Shown here piece after piece: positions 1 through 5,866 of a DNA stretch of 45,161 bases; within the stretch, counting starts at the first letter, position 1; every line of letters begins with the position of its first letter. The position numbers and the translations under genes were made by a program. The notes under the pieces were generated by a model. The model did not search any database, was not told the origin of the DNA, and was given only the letters and a program-made list of their open reading frames with translations. The stretch lies in assembly GCA_964591105.1 (NCBI GenBank), contig CAZPZR010000006.1:1-45161 (forward strand), given 5' to 3'. This DNA comes from CAZPZR01 sp964591105 (GTDB lineage Bacteria > Bacillota > Clostridia > Lachnospirales > Lachnospiraceae).

Positions 1-27
1 TTACAAATAGAGTGAAAGGAATATGTC

Positions 28-321
28 ATGACGACAAAACAGAGAGCATATTTAAAAAGCCTTGCAATGACAATGGATCCTATTTTTCAGGTAGGAAAAA
101 ACAGCATGACACCAGAATTCACAACTGCTATTGCAGAAGCATTAGAAGCACGTGAATTGATCAAAATCAGTGTATTAAAGAACTGTGCAGATGATCCAAA
201 GGAACTCGCTCAGCTTCTTGCAGAACGTACACGTTCACAGGTTGTGCAGGTCATTGGTAAGAAAATCGTTCTTTACAAAGAAGGAAAAGATAAAAATAAG
301 AAAATTGAGCTTCCGAAATAG
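28..321 (+). CDS. yhbY: YhbY/YqeI-family CRM-domain RNA-binding protein
   Basis: A 97-residue single CRM (CRS1-YhbY) domain protein, the usual length for the family. Such proteins bind pre-50S ribosomal RNA and assist large-subunit assembly. The family pattern of an early basic helix (KQRAYLKSLA) followed by a segment like PIFQVGKNSMTPEF is clear from the first residues. An AAAGGA ribosome binding site ends 7 bases before the ATG. In many Firmicutes this gene follows obgE and precedes nadD, yqeK and rsfS; that order is seen downstream, and obgE would lie just left of the window (inference). Its stop codon sits inside a small hairpin. The family assignment is firm; the exact rRNA target is not shown. 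Confidence 0.93.
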   Translation: MTTKQRAYLKSLAMTMDPIFQVGKNSMTPEFTTAIAEALEARELIKISVLKNCADDPKELAQLLAERTRSQVVQVIGKKIVLYKEGKDKNKKIELPK

Positions 322-328
322 GAAGCTC
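307..328 (+). terminator. Hairpin over the yhbY stop codon (attenuator or processing site)
   Basis: GAGCTTCC and GGAAGCTC form a perfect 8-bp stem with a 6-base GAAATA loop that contains part of the yhbY stop codon. Only a short T-poor tail follows, so it is not a strong terminator. It may reduce read-through into nadD or stabilise the 3' end of a yhbY message. Only the hairpin itself is seen directly. Confidence 0.35.
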
Positions 329-351
329 TTCTTGAATAACAGGTGAATGAT

Positions 352-969
352 ATGAAAATAGGTATTATGGGCGGAACATTTGATCCGATTCATAATGGAC
401 ATTTGATGCTGGGGCAAGTTGCTTATGAGCAATTTCATTTGGACGAAATCTGGTTTATGCCAAATGGAAATCCACCACACAAAAGCAGTCATACCATTGG
501 TTCGGATGTACAGGATCGTCTGCATATGGTTGAACTTGCAGTGGCGGAGACGCCGTATTTTCGCTTGGAAGATTACGAGGCAAAGAAACGTGAGGTTTCC
601 TGCTCTTATGCAACATTGGAATATATGCGCGAAAGCTATCCGGAACACGAGTTTTACTTCATCATTGGAGCAGACTCTTTATTTTCCATAGAGCGCTGGG
701 TACAACCGGAGCGTATTTTTCCAACCTGTACAATTTTGGCAGCTTTCCGCGATGATAAGAACACACAGGATGTGATGGAGCAGCAAATTCAGTATTTGAG
801 AGAGAAGTACCATGCAAATATAGAACTTCTTCGTTCTCCATTAGTTCCAGTGTCGTCCAGCAATCTTCGCGAATGCTTGAAAAATAAAAATTCCATCCAC
901 GGGCTTGTCCCGGATGCCGTAGAAGCATACATTGTTCAGAAGGGGTTATATGGATCGCAAAATCATTGA
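352..969 (+). CDS. nadD: Nicotinate-nucleotide adenylyltransferase NadD
   Basis: Joins ATP and nicotinate mononucleotide to form deamido-NAD in NAD synthesis. The 205-residue protein opens with the nucleotidyltransferase signature GGTFDPIHNGH (residues 7-17), which contains the HxGH motif. Near the C-terminus VSSSNLRE supplies the (S/T)SSxxR-type ATP-binding motif. The ATG was chosen over a GTG nine bases upstream because AGGTGA lies 5 bases before the ATG and overlaps the GTG. It is cotranscribed with yhbY, yqeK and rsfS, and its last 20 bases overlap the yqeK start, which suggests translational coupling. The length is typical and nothing is odd. Confidence 0.96.
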   Translation: MKIGIMGGTFDPIHNGHLMLGQVAYEQFHLDEIWFMPNGNPPHKSSHTIGSDVQDRLHMVELAVAETPYFRLEDYEAKKREVSCSYATLEYMRESYPEHEFYFIIGADSLFSIERWVQPERIFPTCTILAAFRDDKNTQDVMEQQIQYLREKYHANIELLRSPLVPVSSSNLRECLKNKNSIHGLVPDAVEAYIVQKGLYGSQNH

Positions 970-1537
970 AATACAGCAGAAATTACAACATGAATTAGAC
1001 GAGGAACGCTATCAGCACACCTTAGGTGTCATGTATACGTCGGCAGCTTTGGCTATGCGTCATTGCTGTGATTTGGAGCAAGCACTGCTTGCGGGGCTTT
1101 TACATGACTGCGCAAAGTGTATTCCGAACGAAGAGAAGATTAGCATTTGTCAAACACAGGGAATTCCTGTTTCTGACGTCGAAAGGGCCAATCCAAGTTT
1201 GCTGCATGCGAAATTAGGAGCATATCTGGCAAAAGAACAGTATCAGGTTACTGATAGGAATGTTCTGAATGCCATTTCCAGTCATACAACGGGACGTCCA
1301 GAGATGACACTTCTCGAGAAAATCGTATACATTGCTGATTATATGGAACCTGGCCGAAGAAATCTTCCAAACATGGATGACGTTCGTTTTCTTGCATTTC
1401 AGGACATTGATGCATGTCTCTTACGAATTTTGAAAGATTCACTGGTTTACTTAAAGACACGTAAGATGCCAATTGATCCAATGACAGAACAAACCTATAT
1501 TTATTATGATCAAACACTGGGAAAGAAGGAGATATAA
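950..1537 (+). CDS. yqeK: YqeK, HD-domain diadenosine tetraphosphate hydrolase
   Basis: An HD-superfamily phosphohydrolase of 195 residues. The YqeK family cleaves Ap4A symmetrically to ADP and so limits alarmone build-up. Metal-binding residues are visible: His23 in YQHTLGV, the His52-Asp53 pair in LLHDCAK, His112 in SSHTTGRP and Asp130 in YIADYMEPGR. The ATG start has AAGGGG four bases upstream and overlaps the end of nadD. A longer reading from a TTG lacks such a site. Its position between nadD and rsfS is the conserved Firmicutes arrangement. Activity is inferred from the family. Confidence 0.93.
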   Translation: MDRKIIEIQQKLQHELDEERYQHTLGVMYTSAALAMRHCCDLEQALLAGLLHDCAKCIPNEEKISICQTQGIPVSDVERANPSLLHAKLGAYLAKEQYQVTDRNVLNAISSHTTGRPEMTLLEKIVYIADYMEPGRRNLPNMDDVRFLAFQDIDACLLRILKDSLVYLKTRKMPIDPMTEQTYIYYDQTLGKKEI

Positions 1538-1539
1538 CG

Positions 1540-1881
1540 ATGGAGCAGACACTGGAAATGGTACAGATCATCCACGATGCACTTGCAGATAAAAAAGGAG
1601 AAGATATTAAAGTCCTTGATATTTCAGAAGTTTCAATTGTTGCCGACTACTTTGTGATCACGAGTGGAACCAGCAACAGTCAGGTAAGTGCTTTGGTAGA
1701 CAATGTACAAGAGAAAATGCTTCTTTCTGACCATCATGTAAAGCGTCAGGAAGGAAATAACAGCGGTACCTGGGTACTCCTTGATTATGGCGATGTTATC
1801 GTCCATATCTTCGAACATGAAAGTCGCAGTTTCTACAATTTGGAACGAATCTGGAGCGATGGAAAAGTGGTAAATTTATAA
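1540..1881 (+). CDS. rsfS: Ribosome silencing factor RsfS (YbeB/Iojap)
   Basis: The 113-residue RsfS/Iojap protein binds L14 (uL14) on the large subunit and blocks subunit joining in starved cells. The family core is visible: VLDISEVSIVADYFVI, then TSGTSNSQV, and later WVLLDYGDVIVHIF. The ribosome binding site AAGGAGAT lies 6 bases before the ATG, just after the yqeK stop. It is the last gene of the yhbY-nadD-yqeK operon and is followed within 20 bases by a strong terminator. Confidence 0.96.
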   Translation: MEQTLEMVQIIHDALADKKGEDIKVLDISEVSIVADYFVITSGTSNSQVSALVDNVQEKMLLSDHHVKRQEGNNSGTWVLLDYGDVIVHIFEHESRSFYNLERIWSDGKVVNL

Positions 1882-1898
1882 TGAAATAAAAAGAAAGA

Positions 1899-1945
1899 AC
1901 TTGCTTTTATGGCGATTTTAAATCGCTGGAAGTAGGTTTTTTTTT
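1899..1945 (+). terminator. Rho-independent terminator of the yhbY-rsfS operon
   Basis: A 10-bp outer stem (ACTTGCTTTT with GGAAGTAGGT, several G-T pairs) continues into an inner GCGATT/AATCGC stem and is followed by nine T residues. It separates the ribosome-assembly operon from the secreted protein gene. Confidence 0.85.
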
Positions 1946-1947
1946 GA

Positions 1948-1977
1948 TTGACGAATATATACTCGGGGGGGTATTAT
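1948..1977 (+). promoter_or_regulatory. Sigma-A-type promoter with a G7 tract in the spacer
   Basis: TTGACG (-35, 1948-1953) and TATTAT (-10, 1972-1977) are separated by 18 bases, and the last seven spacer bases are all G. Loss of one G would give the optimal 17-base spacing. Homopolymer tracts in this position are a known basis of phase variation. The elements are seen; the switching is inferred. It lies 40 bases upstream of the ATG of the fibronectin-III-like gene. Confidence 0.6.
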
Positions 1978-2016
1978 GTAAATATAAAGTTCTTTACTTT
2001 AATGGAGGTAACGTAT

Positions 2017-3243
2017 ATGGAAAAATACAAAAAAAGAAAGAGGTTCATCGCTGTTGTTCTGATGTTGGCGATGATGTTTTCCATGAACATTGTGGTTTTT
2101 GCAGGCAGCGCCGCAATGGGATACACTGTCGATTTTTATTATGGCGACGTTAAAAAAACAACCGCGACCCTGACCTATAACGCAATCGGCGCCAGATTAC
2201 CGGAGTGCAGCGCGGATGGCTGGAGGTTTGAAACCTATTTGGTAAGCGATAAGGACGGCACCGAGACCCTTCTGGAGGCGTTTTCATATACCAGTTCTGC
2301 AGACAATAATGTGGTGACACAAGAGCTCATGGATATGTTATCCTGCTCCAAAGACGCGGGCAGCGTTGGATACACGCTTCAATACAAAGCGTTTACCAAC
2401 AGGGGAAGTGCAGCAAAAGCTCCAGACAGTGTAGCAACCAAGATTGCAATGTCATCTGCAACCAAAGCCAAGATAAACTGGAACAAGAGTGCAAATGCAG
2501 ATGGATACGTGATTTACCGTGCAACTTCTAAGAATGGTACTTATAAAAAAGTAGCTGATGTAAAAGCGGACGCTGTATCTTACACAGATAGTGGACTTAC
2601 TTATGGAAAAACTTATTATTACAAGGTAAAAGCATATTGTAAGAACGGTGATGAAACTTTATATTCCGAAGATTCCAGTGTTATATCTGTAAAATTGACA
2701 TTAGGAAAGACAACCATTTCCAGCGTAGCAAATAGTTCCTCTGGTGTGGAGCTTAAATGGTCAAAAGTATCAGGGGCAACCGGATATTATGTATATAGAA
2801 AAGCAGATAGTGGAAGTTATAGTAAAATTAAAACCATTTCCAGTGGAAATACAGTAAGCTACACAGATAAATCTGCAAATAATGGTACAAAATATACTTA
2901 TAAAGTAGTAGCATACTACGGTAAGAATACTGGTTCTTATAATACAAAGACAATCGTTCGCCTTACAAGACCAACGATTTCAAGTGCAAAGAACAGTTCC
3001 TCTAAAGCAATTGCAGTCAAATGGAATAAAAATACAAAAGCTACCGGATATCAAGTGAAATACGTAACAGGATCTACAACTAAGACAGTAACTGTATCTA
3101 AAAATTCAACGGTATCTTATACGATTAAGAAATTAACAAAAGGAAAGACATATAAGGTATATGTTCGAAGTTATAAGACTGTATCCGGAACAAAATATTA
3201 TTCCGCATGGAGTAGCGCAAAGTCTGTAAAAATAAGTAAATAA
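2017..3243 (+). CDS. Secreted protein with three fibronectin type III-like domains
   Basis: A 408-residue exported protein of unknown function. A basic N-terminus (MEKYKKRKR) and a hydrophobic stretch end in VVFAG, a plausible signal peptidase site near residue 28. Residues about 30-130 are a unique, Cys-containing domain that I do not recognise. Three fibronectin-III-like repeats follow (about 133-230, 231-317, 318-408), each with a W-K/N core, a GY-x-V-Y/K strand and a YTYKV/YYYKV-type strand. No LPXTG or cell-wall-binding motif is seen. GGAGGT lies 7 bases before the chosen ATG; an in-frame upstream ATG is not preceded by such a site. The first domain is GC-rich (about 50% over 2101-2400 by hand count) against about 33% over 2581-2940, which suggests a gene fusion. 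A G7-containing promoter precedes it. Confidence 0.8.
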   Translation: MEKYKKRKRFIAVVLMLAMMFSMNIVVFAGSAAMGYTVDFYYGDVKKTTATLTYNAIGARLPECSADGWRFETYLVSDKDGTETLLEAFSYTSSADNNVVTQELMDMLSCSKDAGSVGYTLQYKAFTNRGSAAKAPDSVATKIAMSSATKAKINWNKSANADGYVIYRATSKNGTYKKVADVKADAVSYTDSGLTYGKTYYYKVKAYCKNGDETLYSEDSSVISVKLTLGKTTISSVANSSSGVELKWSKVSGATGYYVYRKADSGSYSKIKTISSGNTVSYTDKSANNGTKYTYKVVAYYGKNTGSYNTKTIVRLTRPTISSAKNSSSKAIAVKWNKNTKATGYQVKYVTGSTTKTVTVSKNSTVSYTIKKLTKGKTYKVYVRSYKTVSGTKYYSAWSSAKSVKISK

Positions 3244-3256
3244 AAGTATTCTGTAA

Positions 3257-3288
3257 AAATACCGGTGGCACTCACGCCATCGGTATTT
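3257..3288. terminator. Bidirectional terminator between the FN3 gene and lexA
   Basis: AAATACCG pairs with CGGTATTT, and the stem continues with GTGGC/GCCAT around a 6-base loop. On the minus strand it is followed by a run of five T, and on the plus strand by ATTTAAAT. It therefore probably ends both convergent transcripts. Confidence 0.75.
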
Positions 3289-3309
3289 AAATATACGAAA
3301 AATATGTAT

Positions 3310-3924
3310 TTAGAAAAATCGGAATACGCCGATTACCTTTCCTAAAATCTGAACATCTTTCACAATGATAGGATCCATGTAATCGTTTTCTGGCTGGAGT
3401 CGAATATGACCATCTTCTTTATAAAATGTCTTAACAGTTGCACCGTCTTCAATTAATGCAACAACCATCTCGCCATTACGAGCAACATTACGTTGTTCTA
3501 CTAAAACCATATCCCCATCCAGAATACCAGCGTTTACCATGCTTTCACCTTTTACATGAAGCATAAATGTCTGATTGTTCGGCATAAATTCCATTGGGAT
3601 AGGAAAGTAGTTCTCAATATTCTGTTCAGCAAGAATTGGTGCTCCTGCGGCAACTCGGCCAACCATTGGTACGTTCACCATCTCACGTCTAGTAAAATTG
3701 AAGGAATCATCCAATATCTCAATCGCACGTGGTTTCGTTGGATCACGACGTATGTATCCGTTCTTCTCAAGCGTCTCAAGATGAGAGTGAACAGAAGAAG
3801 TAGACTTCAAATGAACCGCTTCACAAATATCACGAACTGCAGGCGGAAATCCACGTTCCAAGATCTGTGATTTTATATATTCTAAAATTTCTTTTTGCTT
3901 CGGACTGATTTTCCCCTGTGCCAT
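3310..3924 (-). CDS. lexA: LexA repressor, SOS regulator
   Basis: The transcriptional repressor of the SOS response, 204 residues. The N-terminal winged helix (1-65) contains PPAVRDICEAVHLKSTSSVH. A short linker leads to the S24 latent peptidase: cleavage site Ala93-Gly94 in RVAAGAP, nucleophile Ser128 in KGESM and general base Lys165 in ATVKTF. All catalytic residues are intact, so RecA-stimulated self-cleavage is expected. AAGGAGG lies 6 bases before the ATG; a longer reading of 21 more codons has no site of its own. It diverges from a YneA-like gene across a region with several LexA-type boxes, so it very likely represses itself and its neighbour. Confidence 0.97.
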   Translation of the reverse strand: MAQGKISPKQKEILEYIKSQILERGFPPAVRDICEAVHLKSTSSVHSHLETLEKNGYIRRDPTKPRAIEILDDSFNFTRREMVNVPMVGRVAAGAPILAEQNIENYFPIPMEFMPNNQTFMLHVKGESMVNAGILDGDMVLVEQRNVARNGEMVVALIEDGATVKTFYKEDGHIRLQPENDYMDPIIVKDVQILGKVIGVFRFF

Positions 3925-3958
3925 AATGTTCCTCCTTAAACAGATTTTAACTGTTTCC

Positions 3959-3987
3959 ATTCTAACATAGCGAAATACAAAAAGCAA
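3959..3987 (-). promoter_or_regulatory. lexA promoter
   Basis: On the minus strand TTGCTT (3982-3987) and TAGAAT (3959-3964) are spaced by 17 bases, 35 bases upstream of the lexA ATG. The -35 hexamer overlaps the first LexA-box-like site by three bases, as expected for autorepression. Confidence 0.6.
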
Positions 3988-4079
3988 ACAAATGTTTAGA
4001 AAATATGTTCGATTATTTATATAAAACCCGTTGACAAACAGATGTTCGATATGTATAATGAAACCAGAACAAAGGTTCG
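3985..4079. promoter_or_regulatory. Four LexA (SOS) box-like sites
   Basis: Compared with the Gram-positive consensus CGAACRNRYGTTYG, four 14-mers match at 12 or 13 positions: CAAACAAATGTTTA (3985-3998), AGAAAATATGTTCG (3998-4011), CAAACAGATGTTCG (4035-4048) and AGAACAAAGGTTCG (4066-4079). The third lies inside the core promoter of the YneA-like gene. The first overlaps the lexA -35 element. Sequence matches are seen; binding is inferred. Confidence 0.75.
4031..4059 (+). promoter_or_regulatory. Consensus sigma-A promoter of the YneA-like gene
   Basis: TTGACA (4031-4036) and TATAAT (4054-4059) match the consensus at all 12 positions with 17-base spacing. The LexA-like box at 4035-4048 lies between the hexamers, so this strong promoter should be shut unless LexA is cleaved. 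Confidence 0.85.
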
Positions 4080-4108
4080 ATTACATTTCTTAGAGGAGGA
4101 ACTCAACG

Positions 4109-4450
4109 ATGTCAAAAAGATTAGCAAAAGCAAGTAAGAAAAGAAGAAAAATTTTTATAAAAAAAGTAACCCTTTTTGTTATGGCATTGTGTATGATTGC
4201 AGCCTTAAGCATTGGGCTTGGCGGCAGACTGGTAGATGCACACGATGATTTACCAGGTTCCAAGACTCAGAAGTATTATAAGAGCATCCAGTTACAGGCT
4301 GGAGATACTCTTTGGGATATTGCAAAAGAACATATGAATCAAGAATATGACTCCGTATTTGATTATATCGATGAAGTCAAAGAGATCAACAATCTTGAAG
4401 ATGATGAGATTCACGAAGGTCAGTATCTTACAATTGCATATTTCGAGTAG
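4109..4450 (+). CDS. YneA-like SOS-induced division inhibitor (membrane anchor plus LysM)
   Basis: A 113-residue protein with a highly basic N-terminus (KASKKRRK), one membrane segment or uncleaved signal at about 20-40 and a LysM-type domain at 58-111 (QLQAGDTLWDIAKEHM to EGQYLTI). Bacillus YneA has the same size, topology and LysM tail, is encoded divergently from lexA and delays septation after DNA damage. An ideal promoter overlapped by a LexA-like box and an AGAGGAGGAAC ribosome binding site support strong SOS induction. LysM suggests peptidoglycan contact outside the membrane. Role assigned by architecture and position; sequence similarity to YneA is weak outside LysM. Confidence 0.82.
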   Translation: MSKRLAKASKKRRKIFIKKVTLFVMALCMIAALSIGLGGRLVDAHDDLPGSKTQKYYKSIQLQAGDTLWDIAKEHMNQEYDSVFDYIDEVKEINNLEDDEIHEGQYLTIAYFE

Positions 4451-4517
4451 TAATCTATCAGATATATAAGGATATTTCAAAATATCTTATCTTATATATA
4501 TTATACACTCATCCAAA

Positions 4518-4568
4518 GGCCATGATGTGAGCAGCACAAGTGTTACTCGTATCATGGTCAATTTTTTT
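4518..4568 (+). terminator. Terminator after the YneA-like gene
   Basis: GGCCATGAT pairs with ATCATGGTC, and the stem continues inward through AGCAC/GTGTT to give a long, nearly continuous hairpin. Seven T residues follow. A second AT-rich hairpin lies just before it at about 4459-4500. The rest of this 267-base gap holds the recombinase promoter and an inverted repeat. Confidence 0.85.
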
Positions 4569-4639
4569 GATTGAAAACATTTAGAAAACTAAACATGTGA
4601 TGCTTTTACCATAAGATATATCTATACGACAAATCTCAA

Positions 4640-4665
4640 TTTTTCCAAAAGATATAGACGGAAAA
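4640..4665. repeat. Inverted repeat upstream of the recombinase, possible dif-like site
   Basis: TTTTTCC (4640-4646) and GGAAAA (4660-4665) are inverted around a 13-base AT-rich core, 52 bases before the recombinase start codon. The motif AAGATATA occurs at 4613 and again at 4649. In streptococci the XerS target site lies just upstream of xerS. A similar arrangement here is a guess from position and shape only. Confidence 0.25.
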
Positions 4666-4683
4666 CCAAGAACATGCTATAAT
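4655..4683 (+). promoter_or_regulatory. Extended -10 promoter of the recombinase gene
   Basis: TGCTATAAT (4675-4683) is an extended -10 element. TAGACG (4655-4660) is a partial -35 match at 17-base spacing. It lies 35 bases upstream of the ATG. It overlaps the right arm of the inverted repeat, so recombinase binding there could be autoregulatory (inference). Confidence 0.5.
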
Positions 4684-4717
4684 TAACTAAGAAATACATG
4701 AAATATGGAGGTTTCAT

Positions 4718-5782
4718 ATGTCAGAATCAAAAACTTATCATGAACAATTACAGATTGATCAAACGTTGCGATTACGTGAGGTTTTAAAAACGTTACCACC
4801 ATTTGCAAAAGATTTCTTCCGTGCAATTGAACCAAGATCATCTGCAAGAACTAGAATTAATTACGCATATGATCTTCGAGTTTTCTTTCATTTCTTATTA
4901 GAAGTGAATCCTTATTATAAAAACTATACAATTCAAGATTTTAGACCTGAAGACTTAGAACGCATTGAGCCTGTGGATATTGAAGAATATATGGAGTATT
5001 TAAAGGTCTATACACGCAACGATGACGAGGAACTCATTACAAACAGTGAACGTGGCTTAAAACGTAAAATGTCAGCTCTCAGAAGCTTTTATAATTATTA
5101 TTTTACCAGACAAGTAATTACGAAAAATCCAACTTTACTTGTACAGATGCCAAAGCTTCACGAAAAAGCAATTATTCGATTAGACGCAGATGAAGTTTCC
5201 ATGCTTCTAGATTTTGTTGAACATGCTGGTGAGCATTTAACCGGACAATCACTTACATATTATAAAAAAACTCGTGATCGTGATTTGGCGATTCTTACGT
5301 TGCTTTTAGGAACTGGAATTCGTGTATCAGAATGTGTTGGTCTAGATCTTACAGATGTAGATTTCAAAAATTATGGAATAACCGTCACAAGAAAAGGTGG
5401 AAACCAAATGGTTGTTTATTTTGGTGATGAAGTTGCAGACGCATTAATCAACTATATTACTGGTGACCGTAAGGCAACTACTCCCCTCTCTGGACACGAG
5501 AACGCTTTATTTCTCTCTACGCAGCGAAAACGTATGGGTGTTCAAGCTGTAGAAAATATGGTAAAAAAATACGCACAACAAGTTACTCCAAACAAGAAAA
5601 TCACTCCTCATAAGCTCCGCAGCACTTACGGAACTTCGCTCTATAAAGAAACAGGTGATATTTATTTGGTAGCTGATGTTCTTGGTCATAAAGATGTTAA
5701 TACCACAAAGAAGCACTATGCAGCGATTGACGAAAATCGACGCAAACAAGCTGCTTCTGCTGTAAAACTTAGAGAACCATAA
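4718..5782 (+). CDS. Tyrosine recombinase, XerC/XerD/XerS type
   Basis: A 354-residue site-specific recombinase that would cut and rejoin DNA through a 3'-phosphotyrosine. An N-terminal SAM-like core-binding domain covers about 30-140. The catalytic domain carries the full set: Arg202 (TGIRVSE), Lys226 (TRKGG), His298 and Arg301 (HKLR), His324 (LGHKD) and Tyr334 (KKHYAAI). Extra sequence between core-binding and catalytic parts (150-185) gives it the length of streptococcal XerS (about 356) rather than of XerD (about 300). GGAGGT lies 5 bases before the ATG. Flanking genes are chromosomal and no phage or transposon genes are nearby, so a housekeeping role such as chromosome dimer resolution is likely. 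It follows the SOS gene but has its own promoter. Confidence 0.85.
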   Translation: MSESKTYHEQLQIDQTLRLREVLKTLPPFAKDFFRAIEPRSSARTRINYAYDLRVFFHFLLEVNPYYKNYTIQDFRPEDLERIEPVDIEEYMEYLKVYTRNDDEELITNSERGLKRKMSALRSFYNYYFTRQVITKNPTLLVQMPKLHEKAIIRLDADEVSMLLDFVEHAGEHLTGQSLTYYKKTRDRDLAILTLLLGTGIRVSECVGLDLTDVDFKNYGITVTRKGGNQMVVYFGDEVADALINYITGDRKATTPLSGHENALFLSTQRKRMGVQAVENMVKKYAQQVTPNKKITPHKLRSTYGTSLYKETGDIYLVADVLGHKDVNTTKKHYAAIDENRRKQAASAVKLREP

Positions 5783-5791
5783 AAATGAAAG

Positions 5792-5832
5792 AACAGCCGA
5801 TTCACTAACACACATTAATGAATCGGCTGTTT
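5792..5832. terminator. Bidirectional terminator between recombinase and GH2 gene
   Basis: A perfect 13-bp stem, AACAGCCGATTCA with TGAATCGGCTGTT, has a 14-base loop. T-rich sequence follows on both strands, so it serves two convergent genes. Confidence 0.85.
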
Positions 5833-5866
5833 AATTAGGCCTTTTGAAATAACTTTTTTCTCACAA

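Noticed and set aside
4718..5782. Recombinase as a sign of a prophage or integrative element
   Set aside because: No phage, conjugation or excisionase genes, no att-like direct repeats and no composition change around it; it fits a housekeeping Xer protein.
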